In this document: positions 17,039-25,245 of the stretch, one piece after another | How the letters are laid out: each line of letters begins with the position of its first letter | How positions within the stretch are numbered: the stretch's first letter is position 1 | Assembly (NCBI RefSeq): GCF_001458175.1 | Contig: NZ_CYPW01000027.1 | Location: forward strand, 280,363-314,410 | From: Shimia marina | GTDB lineage: Bacteria; Pseudomonadota; Alphaproteobacteria; Rhodobacterales; Rhodobacteraceae | DNA: 34,048 bases | Direction: 5' to 3' | Notes under the pieces: model-generated | Seen by the model: the letters and a program-made list of their open reading frames with translations, nothing else | What the model was told of the DNA's origin: nothing | Databases searched by the model: none | Program-made: the position numbers and the translations under genes

Positions 17039-17746
17039 ATGCGCGCCCTGAAACGACTAGCCCTGATTGCAGCTCTGCTGCCTGCTGCTGTAGCTGCGGA
17101 GACCCGCCAACCTGTGACCCAAGCTCTGCCCGGTGAGGCGGCGGTGGGCCGTTTGGTGGTCTCGGGGCGTGCGATGTGTACCGGCGCACTGATTTCTGCG
17201 GATACGGTGCTGACAGCGGCGCATTGCCTCTATGATCAACGCAGCGGGAAGCGTGTGCAGATGAGCCGGATTGAGTTTCAGGCCGGGTTGAAGGCGGGCA
17301 AGGCCGTTGCGGTGCGCTCTGTGGTGCGGGCCTCGGTGCATCCGCAGTATGAGCATCGCAGCAAGGGCAATGCCCAGGTGGGCAGCGATCTGGCCTTGCT
17401 GAAACTGTCGCGGCCGATTTCCAAGAACAATGTGCTGCCGATGCGCTATGGGGCCAATCTGAGCAGTGGCGATATGCTGGGGGTGCTGAGCTATACGGTG
17501 AGCAACCGCGCGGATCCCATTCTGGAGTATCCTTGTCGGGTGCTGGCCCGTCAGGGAGAGACGCTGGTGATGAGCTGTGAGGTGGAATTTGGGGCCTCAG
17601 GGGCGCCGGTGCTGGCGCTGACCAAGGGGCGCAATCCGGCGGTGGTTTCGGTGGTGTCTGCCAAGGCGGCGATGGGCGGGCAGAATGTCTCTGTCGGTAC
17701 GCTGTTGAGTGCGGACACCTTGCATCAGATGATAACAGGCGGCTAG
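17039..17746 (+). CDS. Exported trypsin-like serine protease
   Basis: This 235-residue protein has a Sec signal peptide (MRALKRLALIAALLPAAVAA, cleavage after residue 20) and a chymotrypsin-fold protease domain. The triad is visible as H62 (LTAAHC), D117 (GSDLALLKL) and S187 (FGASGAPV). The cysteine after the catalytic His (C63) could pair with C47 as in trypsins, and C166 with C180. The ATG at 17039 has GGAGG upstream (17030-17034) and begins exactly at the signal peptide. It is monocistronic, with a terminator 39 nt after the stop, and is probably periplasmic or secreted. No PDZ domain is present, so it is not a DegP-type protease. Confidence 0.87.
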   Translation: MRALKRLALIAALLPAAVAAETRQPVTQALPGEAAVGRLVVSGRAMCTGALISADTVLTAAHCLYDQRSGKRVQMSRIEFQAGLKAGKAVAVRSVVRASVHPQYEHRSKGNAQVGSDLALLKLSRPISKNNVLPMRYGANLSSGDMLGVLSYTVSNRADPILEYPCRVLARQGETLVMSCEVEFGASGAPVLALTKGRNPAVVSVVSAKAAMGGQNVSVGTLLSADTLHQMITGG

Positions 17747-17784
17747 ACGCGGCGCTTTGCAGCACATGAAACCAGACCTTTCAT

Positions 17785-17815
17785 AAGGCGGCCCGATGCA
17801 GGCCGCCTTTGTTGT
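17785..17815 (+). terminator. Terminator between protease and LysE-family genes
   Basis: A perfect 9-bp stem AAGGCGGCC/GGCCGCCTT (17785-17793 and 17801-17809) with a 7-nt loop is followed by TGTTGTTT on the plus strand. The genes converge here. The hairpin may also slow minus-strand transcripts, although no T-run is present on that side. Confidence 0.75.
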
Positions 17816-17825
17816 TTGAGGGGGA

Positions 17826-18431
17826 TCAACGCCCAAACAGCAGGCGCAGCCCCAAGGCGCTCAGCACCACGGCGGCGATGCGATCAATGTGAGATTTGGC
17901 CCGCAGATAGGCGGCGCGGGCGGTGCTGGTGCTCATACCGAAGGCCACAAGCGCATAGAACATCAGCTCTATGACCAGCTGGTTGGCAGCGATCAGGCCT
18001 TTTTGTGCAAGTGTCATATCTGGCGGAAAGATCACCACCAGAACGGCGGCGGCAAAAAGCGCGGATTTCGGGTTCATCAGGTTGATCATCAGCCCTTGCA
18101 GAAAGGCATGGCGGGCAGGTTTCACTTCAGAGGGGGCGAGCGGCGTGCGTGCGCCTTTCCACATGCCATAAGCAATATAGAGCAGATAGAGCGCGCCAAT
18201 GGTTTTCACCGCCACATAGGCCCAGGGGAAGGCTGTGAAAATGACATCCAGCCCCAGCAGGGCCGACAGGGTCCAGAGCGAGGCCATGAGACCCAGACCC
18301 GCGCCCACGGCCAGCCCCGCGTGCCGCCCGGCGCTGAGCGTGGTTTTCACAGAGATCAGAAAGGCCGGGCCGGGGCTGGCAATGGCCGCGGCAAGCGCGA
18401 GGTTGAAGGCGAGGATGTGGGTGAGATCCAT
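17826..18431 (-). CDS. LysE/RhtB family amino-acid exporter
   Basis: This 201-residue inner-membrane protein has about six hydrophobic segments and the family N-terminus: ASPGPAFLISVKTTLSAGRHAGLAVGAG (residues 18-45) contains the conserved PGP and the G-x-x-G-x-x-x-G stretch. The NLMNPKSALF motif (about 117-126) is also conserved. LysE/RhtB proteins export amino acids or related small molecules; the substrate cannot be read from sequence. It follows the interrupted OLD-family gene by only 23 nt on the same strand, so it may be transcribed with it. No ArgP/LysG-type regulator adjoins it. Confidence 0.88.
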   Translation of the reverse strand: MDLTHILAFNLALAAAIASPGPAFLISVKTTLSAGRHAGLAVGAGLGLMASLWTLSALLGLDVIFTAFPWAYVAVKTIGALYLLYIAYGMWKGARTPLAPSEVKPARHAFLQGLMINLMNPKSALFAAAVLVVIFPPDMTLAQKGLIAANQLVIELMFYALVAFGMSTSTARAAYLRAKSHIDRIAAVVLSALGLRLLFGR

Positions 18432-18454
18432 GGGGGAGTGGGTCCTTTGGGGGG

Positions 18455-20220
18455 CTATAAGCCATTGGCTTTTGAGATCATATCGGCCAGTTCAGTGATC
18501 CGCTCTTGTAAATCAAGCATGGAAAAATCAACTGGGGCGTCGTCTTGGCAGATGTGAGTGGCCGCGCCGACTTTGTCGCCGGATTTGAATGTTTTTTCGG
18601 CGCAAGAGGCTGTGTCCTTACGTTCAAAGTAGAAGGCATGGTCATAGGTGCCTCCTGCCAAAGGCGCGTTGTAAATTCGAGGGTGAAGCGTTTTTAAGGC
18701 CTCTTGCAGTTGCTCATGCGGGAGGTAGTTTTCAATCTCCCGTCCTTGCGTGATCCAGATCACACCGCCGGTTTTTGCGATCTCATCCTTCAGGCGTTGT
18801 GCCGCGGGTTTCAGTTCTGCTGTTGCATCATCTTTGTCACTATCAAGGATGAGTGCGAAATTGCGGTTCAGATTTTGCAGATTAATGAAATCGTCAATGG
18901 CGCTGTCATCCGCCGTCAGGTGGCGCATCAGGCTGCCGCCATAGAACATGATGGCGTAATGCTCTCCCTCAGTCAGGCGATCATCAATCTGTTTCAGCCA
19001 ATGTTTCACATAGATCCGATCAGAGGGGCCTTCGACCCAGATCACGGCGTTTGCCTGTAAGATGTCGGAGGCGCGATACCCGAGATCATCGCAGATTTTG
19101 CGATGTTGATCTTTGGTCACAGCGGCATCGACAAAGGTCTGTGTGCCGTCGTTGCGGACCTGAAAAACGGATGTGCCGGGGGTGTCAATAAAGGCGGCGG
19201 AGTGGGTGGCGATGAAATACTGATTTTCCGTGTTCTCTTTGAGATAGCGGATCAGTTTGCGTTGTAGCACCGGATGCAGATGAATTTCAGGCTCTTCAAG
19301 GCACATGATTTTGTGCTGATGAATGGTGCAGAATGCGGCGATCAATATGACTTCGTGGATGCCGGTGCCAAGGGAGGACAGCGGCAGGACTTTGTTGTCC
19401 ATATGCACGAGCAAGTGTTCGCGGTGATTTGGTACTTCCAACAACGCGTCAGGTTTGCCGGTGACCACGCGGACGAAGTTGTTGATCTGATCAAATAGGT
19501 TTTTTTCTCACGTTCGTCAAAATCCGGGTTTTGAATTTCTGCGAGGTGTTGGATCAGACCTTTGCCAGAGAGATCGTCGAAGGCTTCGTTGCCTGCACTG
19601 AGCTGGCGCTTGGCTGGTATGATCATACGCGGAGGGAGTTTTATGCTGAGAGATGTAACTCCGTTCTCTAAGAAACTTCGAAATGCTGAAGAGGGGTCAC
19701 GATACTTGACTACACCAAATATGTTGGCGAACGCTTCCCACTGCGTGACATCAAGCCTTTTCTCGAAGCTTTTACCATAGACACGCCGCAGTAAGCAGTA
19801 GCCGCCGCTATAATTGGAGCTCTCAAGCCATACGCCGCCTTTATAAAGCAACTGACGTGTCATGTTTGTCGTGATATCCTCTATTTGCTTTTCAGTGAGA
19901 GGAGGCGGTTTGTGTTGCTTAGATGATCGTATCGTTTCACGAAGAGGTCTTAATAGCTCAGCGCGAAGTGTTCTTTCACTGACGCCAAGGTTTATTTGAA
20001 AATGCCCTTCTTTTGCGCCGCGGTGGGTGTCTGTTTTGCCGCTCGGGGAGTACTTTGGATCTGGATTGAGGTGTTCCGCGATGAGGTTGAGAACCACCGA
20101 CTTGCCAGCGTTGTTTTCGCCCACAAAGAAATTCATGTCTGAAAATGGTGCGATGTATTGGGTTTCTGGGCCGATGCCCCGGTAAAATTGGATCGCGAGA
20201 CCCTCAAGATAAGTTGGCAT
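18455..20220 (-). pseudogene. OLD-family ATPase/TOPRIM nuclease, split by a frameshift
   Basis: Two overlapping frames together encode one protein of about 587 residues. The first (from ATG 20220) has Walker A GENNAGKS (34-41) and reads in family sequence to NPDFDEREKK. The second continues with NLFDQINNFVRVVTGKPDAL, an SSLGTG signature, Walker B MCLEEPEIHLHP, H-loop FIATHS, and a TOPRIM domain (VIWVEGPSD, LILDSDKDD, GREIENYL). The frames join only if one base is added at a 7-A run on the minus strand (19500-19506). The cause is a real mutation, an assembly error, or slippage on the A-run. All catalytic motifs are otherwise intact. No UvrD-like helicase adjoins it, so it would be a stand-alone (class 1) OLD nuclease, a type linked to DNA repair and phage defence. 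The 5' half is visibly more AT-rich than neighbouring genes, suggesting acquisition. Confidence 0.8.
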
Positions 20221-20348
20221 AACAGGTCTTCAAAAGCTGAAATTTTCTATTCGCTCAATCATTGGGTGAGCGACCTGCGCGCGTCAACCACATTGGCGGG
20301 GTGTTTTTGGGGGCGTGCTTGCGTAACGTTTGGTGTGGCGCGGGACCG

Positions 20349-20374
20349 GCGAGGCCCCGGATCAGGTCCGGGGC
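20349..20374. repeat. Dispersed palindromic repeat, copy 2
   Basis: This is identical over 26 bp to 2264-2289, with the same GCCCCGGA/TCCGGGGC stem. It lies 5 nt beyond the stop of the HlyD-type adaptor gene, at the end of the type I secretion operon. It has no T-run and could act as a 3' stabilising hairpin or a factor-dependent stop. Confidence 0.7.
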
Positions 20375-20379
20375 GGGGG

Positions 20380-21555
20380 TTAGGGTTCTCGGAAGGCCTC
20401 TTTGCTTTTGTAGAGCGGTTTGAGCAGGTAGCGCAGGACGGTTTTGGAGCCGGTGTGCAACTCCACGGTGGCGCGCATGCCGGGGCGGATTTCTATGGCC
20501 TTTTGGCGCTCGGTCAGCTCGGAGGTGTCCACTGTGACCGTGACTTTGTAAAATGGTGGCAGGGAGGGGTCGCGCTCATCTTCAAAGGTGTCTGCCGAGA
20601 TGAAATCCACCTTGCCTTTGAGCGTGCCATAGATGGTGTAATCATAAGCGGTGAGCTTAATGGAGGCGTCTTGGCCGGGTTCGACATTGGCGATGTTTTC
20701 CGGGCGCACGCGGGCCTCCACAAAGAGCTCTTCGCCCAAGGGGATGATTTCAAAGATTTCTTCTCCGGGGCGCACCACGCCGCCGATGGTGGTGACGGCG
20801 AGGTTGTTGACGATGCCGCGCATGGGGGCGGTGATCACGGTGCGCGAGAGCTGATCTTGGGCCAGACGCATTTCCTGCCCCAGCGAGGTGATCTCTTTGA
20901 GGGTTTCGGAATATTCCTCCGCGCGGGTGAGTTCGGCCTGTGTGAGGATGTCCATATAGCGGATTTCAGCCTCTGAGGCTTTTTCGCGGGCCTTGTTGAC
21001 CTCCAGCAGGGCGACAAACTCTTTTTTATAGAGCCGCTCCATATTGGCGAGCTCTTCCTGTGCCTGCTCCAGCTGGGTGAAGGCGCCTTCGCGGCGGCTG
21101 TCGATGTCGGTCTGACGGGCGGCGAGCAGGGCTTTCTCAGAGGAGAGGATCAGCGGCGCGCGGGTTGAGAGCGCTTCGGGGGCGGCGAAGTCGAACTGCC
21201 CTTCGATTTCGGCCTCAAGGCGCAGGCGGCGCAGCTCCAGCGCGTCAAGCTGATCCTGAAGGTCATCAAAGGCGGAGCGGAAGCGGGTGTCACTGAGGGT
21301 GGCGAGCACCTGACCGGCCTCGACCAGATCGCCCTGTTTGACGGCGAGGTCGGCGAGGATGCCGCCTTCGAGGTTCTGCACGGATTGGGAGCGCGAGGAG
21401 GAGACCACCTGACCATCGGCGCGCACGATTTCATCGACCCAGGCGACGGCGGCCCAGAGCACAAAGAGGGCAACGGCCATGAAAATCAGGCGGATGGTGA
21501 GGCGGGAGGCGCGCAGTTGATCATCGAGCCCGTCATCGTGGTGGGCGGCGGTCAT
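20380..21555 (-). CDS. Type I secretion periplasmic adaptor (HlyD/LapC family)
   Basis: This 391-residue membrane-fusion protein has a short cytoplasmic N-terminus, one membrane helix (about residues 20-42), a biotinyl/lipoyl-like half (ADGQVVSSSRSQSVQNLEGGIL, then KQGDLVEAGQVL), a long coiled-coil hairpin (about 95-245, rich in Glu/Ala/Leu), the returning lipoyl half (ITAPMRGIVNNL), and a beta-barrel domain to the end. It bridges the ABC exporter and the TolC-like protein. The ATG at 21555 overlaps the stop of the ABC gene by 4 nt (ATGA); the longer frame upstream lies inside that gene and is not used. It is the last gene of the operon. Confidence 0.9.
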   Translation of the reverse strand: MTAAHHDDGLDDQLRASRLTIRLIFMAVALFVLWAAVAWVDEIVRADGQVVSSSRSQSVQNLEGGILADLAVKQGDLVEAGQVLATLSDTRFRSAFDDLQDQLDALELRRLRLEAEIEGQFDFAAPEALSTRAPLILSSEKALLAARQTDIDSRREGAFTQLEQAQEELANMERLYKKEFVALLEVNKAREKASEAEIRYMDILTQAELTRAEEYSETLKEITSLGQEMRLAQDQLSRTVITAPMRGIVNNLAVTTIGGVVRPGEEIFEIIPLGEELFVEARVRPENIANVEPGQDASIKLTAYDYTIYGTLKGKVDFISADTFEDERDPSLPPFYKVTVTVDTSELTERQKAIEIRPGMRATVELHTGSKTVLRYLLKPLYKSKEAFREP

Positions 21556-23828
21556 GCGCCTTCTCCAGCGGCAAGATGGGCGAGCACCTGTTCGCGGGGG
21601 CCATCCACGACAAGACGGCCATTTTGCAGGATCAGCGTGCGGGTGGAGAGCGCGAGAATGGGCGTGCGGTGCGTGGCAATCAGCGCGGTGCGCCCGTCGA
21701 GCCATTTTGACAGGCGGCTGACCAAGGTGCGCTCCAGCGTCTGATCCAGCGCGGCGGTGGGCTCATCCAGCAGGACAATGGCGGGGTTTTGCAACCAGAG
21801 CCGCGCCCAGCCGATGGACTGACGCTGCCCAATCGAGAGCCCTTCGCCGCCGTCGCGGATTTGCAGGTCAAGCCCCTGCGGATGGTTGCGCAGGAAAGGG
21901 CCAAGCCCGGCAAAATCCAAGGCCTCCATCAGGCGGTCATCATCGCGTTCCAACTGTGTCAGGTTGAGGTTGTCGCGCAGGCTTCCGGCAAAGAGGCGCA
22001 CGTCTTGAGAGAGGTAGCCGATGTTGCGGCGCAGGTCGCGCTGATCAATCTGGGCCATGTCGGTGCCATCCAGCAGCACGCGGCCTTTGGTGGGCCCATA
22101 GAGCCCCGCCATGAGTTTGAGCAGGGTGGATTTGCCGGAGCCGTTTGCGCCCAGAATGGTCACGCGCTGGCCCGGCTTGATGACCACGCCGGGCACATCC
22201 AATGTGGGGGCGGCATCGGTATCATAGGCGAAGGACAATTCGCGCAGCTCAAACTGACCGGTGAGTTTTTCACGGCGCAGGTATTTGCGATCGCTGCCTT
22301 TTTCCTGCTCAGAGAGCGCAATGGCATCGAGGCTTTCCAGCGCGCCTTTGACATTGGACCAGCGCGCAAGCGTGCCGGCAAACTGGGTCAGCGGTGCGAG
22401 GGTGCGTGAGGTCAGGATGCCGGTGGCAATGATGGTGCCAACGGTGAATTCTCCTGCAAACACCAGATAGGTGCCGATGACCACGGTTGCGATATAGGTG
22501 GTTTGTTGCACGCCTTGGGACCAGTAAGTCAGGGCGGAACTGAGGCGGCGCTGTTCGGCGGAGGAATGGGACGATACGGCGTTGAGCTCATCCCAGAGGC
22601 GCAGCACGCGGTCTTCGCCGCGTTGGGTTTTCACCGTGTCCAGCTCGGTGATGACTTCTTGCAGCAGGCGGCCGACTTTGGCGGAGGCTCCTTGTGTTTC
22701 GCGAGACAGGGAAATCATCCGTTTTTGTAACACGTAAGCGGGCAGCACCATGAGGATGCCGCCCAGCAGGAGCACCCAGACGAGATTGCCAGCAATGGAG
22801 GCCACCAGCGCGAGGAAGATGACGATAAACGGCATATCCGCGAGCACGGAGATGGTGGTGGAGGTGAAGAAATCCCGCACGGCCCCAAAATCGCGCATGG
22901 CGGCAAATAGGCCGGAGGGCGGCAGGGGGCGTCGATCAGAGCGCATGCCCAGCAGGCGCTTCATCAGGCGGTGCTGAATCGAGAGTTCCATGCGGCGGCC
23001 AGCGGCGTCGCTCATCTTGGCGCGGGCGAGTTTCAGCAGGCCCTCCAGACCGATTGCAAAGATCGCACCAATGGCAAGCACCCAGAGGGTGGCCTCGGAT
23101 TGATGCGGGATCACCCGGTCATAGACCTGTAGCGAAAACAGCGCCACGGCCACGGCCAGCAGATTGGCGACCAGCGAGCCGAGCATGATCTCGCCCATGT
23201 GGCGGCGGTATTTGGTGAACTCGCCCCAGAACCAGTGACCGGACATGCCATCGGCCAGCTGCGGCACATGGCGTTCAGCCAATTGACGCAGGGAGACTTT
23301 GGCGCGCAGGGCGGTGCCGGAGAAAAAGGGGGCAAACTCGCGGACCGGGACTTCGGCGCGGTTGTCTGCGCAGCTGTCGTCATAGACGGTGAGGATGTCT
23401 TCGTCCTGAGACAGCACAAGGATGGCCTGACCGTTGGTCATTTCAGCGATGGCGGGCCAGGAGGCGGGGGCAATGGCCAGTTTGCTGCGAATCTTGGGCT
23501 CGACCCCGGCATGGGACAGCGCGCCGGAGAGGGCCTTGAGTGACACGTCACCGGGTGCGGATGTCCACATATGTTCGGCAATGTCGGTGACCGGCACATC
23601 GGCGCCATTAAGGGCGGCCAATGTGGAAATCAGCGTGGCGCGGTGTTGAATGCGGGTGGCGGTGGCTTCCACAAGATCATGGATCGCGTCCGCGGGGGCC
23701 TCGGAGGTCTTTGTGGAGGCTGTCGGGGCTGTTTTGGGCGCGGGGGATTGATTGGCGGGTTTGGCCGCCTTGACCGCCGCGATGGACAGCACAACAGGCG
23801 CTTTGCCCTCTGTCGCCTCACCACTCAA
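21552..23828 (-). CDS. Type I secretion ABC exporter (LapB/HlyB family)
   Basis: This 758-residue exporter has an Ala/Pro/Lys-rich N-terminal extension (about 1-55), a C39-like domain (about 55-190) without the catalytic Cys, a six-helix membrane domain (about 210-490), and an ATPase domain with Walker A GANGSGKST (about 559-567), signature LSIGQRQ and Walker B IVLLDEPTAALD. A C39-like domain without peptidase activity is usual for exporters of RTX and LapA/BapA-type substrates, which are not cleaved after a double-Gly leader. The likely start is TTG at 23828, overlapping the TolC-like stop by 4 nt (TTGA). It drives ATP-dependent export of the adhesin encoded upstream. Confidence 0.92.
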   Translation of the reverse strand: MSGEATEGKAPVVLSIAAVKAAKPANQSPAPKTAPTASTKTSEAPADAIHDLVEATATRIQHRATLISTLAALNGADVPVTDIAEHMWTSAPGDVSLKALSGALSHAGVEPKIRSKLAIAPASWPAIAEMTNGQAILVLSQDEDILTVYDDSCADNRAEVPVREFAPFFSGTALRAKVSLRQLAERHVPQLADGMSGHWFWGEFTKYRRHMGEIMLGSLVANLLAVAVALFSLQVYDRVIPHQSEATLWVLAIGAIFAIGLEGLLKLARAKMSDAAGRRMELSIQHRLMKRLLGMRSDRRPLPPSGLFAAMRDFGAVRDFFTSTTISVLADMPFIVIFLALVASIAGNLVWVLLLGGILMVLPAYVLQKRMISLSRETQGASAKVGRLLQEVITELDTVKTQRGEDRVLRLWDELNAVSSHSSAEQRRLSSALTYWSQGVQQTTYIATVVIGTYLVFAGEFTVGTIIATGILTSRTLAPLTQFAGTLARWSNVKGALESLDAIALSEQEKGSDRKYLRREKLTGQFELRELSFAYDTDAAPTLDVPGVVIKPGQRVTILGANGSGKSTLLKLMAGLYGPTKGRVLLDGTDMAQIDQRDLRRNIGYLSQDVRLFAGSLRDNLNLTQLERDDDRLMEALDFAGLGPFLRNHPQGLDLQIRDGGEGLSIGQRQSIGWARLWLQNPAIVLLDEPTAALDQTLERTLVSRLSKWLDGRTALIATHRTPILALSTRTLILQNGRLVVDGPREQVLAHLAAGEGA

Positions 23829-25171
23829 ATCTTGTCCCCATCCGCCAGCAGGCCAAGATCGCGGGCCAGTTCGAGCTGTGCGAGGATTTTGTCATATTTG
23901 GCGTCCACTCCATCCAGCGCGCGCAGCACGGATTGCTCGTAGACATCCACCACCTCTAGCACGGAGCGCTGACCGGCGCGGAACTGTGCTTCAAACAGCT
24001 TGTATGTGTCGCGGCCTTCGCGGGCGAGGGCGGTGGCTTCGCTCTCTTGGCGGGTGAGGCTGACGATGTTGTTTTCCAGTCGCTTGCGGGCGCGGACGCC
24101 ATCTTCGCGGGCCTCGTCCACCTGCCGTTTGGCAATGTCCTTGGAGGCTTCGATGGCTTTCAGGCGTGCGCCGGTGCCAAGGCCAAGGCCGACGTCATTG
24201 CCCACGTCCAAGCTGGCACCGTTTCCCTGATTGGTCACGCTGGCGCTGGCGGAGAGGCCGGGCAGCTGGGCCGCGCGCTCTACAGTGGCCTGCGCCACGG
24301 CGCGGTCTGCTTCGGCGCGGGCCTTGAGCACATCGAGTGGCTCCACGCCGGGATAATTGCTGTTGAGCGGCTCAGCCGGGGTGAGCGAGAAAGCGGTGCC
24401 GGTCATGGCCTGAAGTTCGGCCAGTGCGGTGACGCTGCTTTCGCGGGCGGTTTCGCTTTTGGTTTCCAGTGTCTGGATTTTGCTGCGCACCATGCGCAGG
24501 TCGCCCTTGTTGGCGATGCCGCCGTCCACGCGGCCCTGAACGATACGCTCAAACTCGTGCAGCTGTATCAGACCCTTGGTGCCGACGCGGGCTTTCTCAG
24601 CGCCGCGCAGACCTTTGAGATAGAGCGCCAGCGCGGTGTAGCTGCGCTCATTGAGATCTTGTGACAGGGTGACAGCGGCCACTTCGACATCGGCAGCGGC
24701 ATAGGCGCGTTCGGCCTTTTTGCGCCCGTGATCAAAGAGCACTTGTTCAAACACCAGACCGGCAATCACATCCCCCAGAGAGGTGAGTGAGATCTCTGGG
24801 CCGATGGTGGGCAGCCAGTTTTTGTCTTCGGCCTCTGCGCGCAGTTTTGCGGTTTGCAGTTCGGCTTCGGCAGAGCGTTTTGAAGAAGAGACCGCCACGT
24901 CGGCCACATGGCCCAAGGTGCCGTCGTCTTCCAGAACAGATTGGCGGGCCAGAAGCGTGGTCAGGATCACGCTTTGGGCTTCTTCGCCCTCTGGTGTGTC
25001 CTGTTCAAAGCTGGAGCGTTTGGTGACGTCTTCGGCAGGCGCAGTGGCATCTGGTTTGGGCTGAAGTAGCGCCAAGGGATTACTGAGCTCTGGCAGGTTG
25101 GACATGCAGCCGCTGAGTACCGTGGCCCCAAGAAGCAGGGGCAGGGTTGTCTTGAAGGGGCGGCTTGGCAT
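23825..25171 (-). CDS. TolC-family outer-membrane lipoprotein of type I secretion
   Basis: This 448-residue protein begins with a lipoprotein signal peptide ending in LSGC (lipid-modified C22). It continues with long heptad-rich helices in two similar halves (about 95-260 and 270-445), as in the TolC/OEP trimer barrel-tunnel. Segments such as VFEQVLFDHGRKKAE and RAQFRAGQRSVLEVVD-like text near the end (FEAQFRAGQRSVLEVVDVY) are typical TolC family signatures. It forms the outer-membrane exit duct. The gene is 74 nt after the adhesin gene, with a hairpin between them, and overlaps the ABC exporter gene by 4 nt. Confidence 0.88.
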   Translation of the reverse strand: MPSRPFKTTLPLLLGATVLSGCMSNLPELSNPLALLQPKPDATAPAEDVTKRSSFEQDTPEGEEAQSVILTTLLARQSVLEDDGTLGHVADVAVSSSKRSAEAELQTAKLRAEAEDKNWLPTIGPEISLTSLGDVIAGLVFEQVLFDHGRKKAERAYAAADVEVAAVTLSQDLNERSYTALALYLKGLRGAEKARVGTKGLIQLHEFERIVQGRVDGGIANKGDLRMVRSKIQTLETKSETARESSVTALAELQAMTGTAFSLTPAEPLNSNYPGVEPLDVLKARAEADRAVAQATVERAAQLPGLSASASVTNQGNGASLDVGNDVGLGLGTGARLKAIEASKDIAKRQVDEAREDGVRARKRLENNIVSLTRQESEATALAREGRDTYKLFEAQFRAGQRSVLEVVDVYEQSVLRALDGVDAKYDKILAQLELARDLGLLADGDKI

Positions 25172-25208
25172 GGGGATTTGGCAGTCCGAAGTTCGTCGTC
25201 AATAAAGG

Positions 25209-25236
25209 CTGCGGCCCCGCTTTGGCAGGGCCGCAG
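25209..25236 (-). terminator. Attenuator-like hairpin between adhesin and secretion genes
   Basis: A perfect 9-bp stem CTGCGGCCC/GGGCCGCAG (25209-25217 and 25228-25236) with a 10-nt loop is followed on the minus strand by CCTTTATT. It lies 10 nt after the adhesin stop. The weak T-tract suggests partial termination, giving much adhesin mRNA and less exporter mRNA. Confidence 0.55.
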
Positions 25237-25245
25237 TAGAAAGTG

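Noticed and set aside
19500..19506. Classical -1 ribosomal frameshift site
   Set aside because: In the zero frame the slip would put the P-site tRNA on GAA instead of AAA, and I saw no clear downstream stimulatory structure. Transcriptional slippage or sequence error is more likely, though not proven.
18455..20220. Gabija-type (GajA-GajB) defence pair
   Set aside because: No UvrD-like helicase gene adjoins the OLD-family gene; the downstream neighbour is a LysE exporter.
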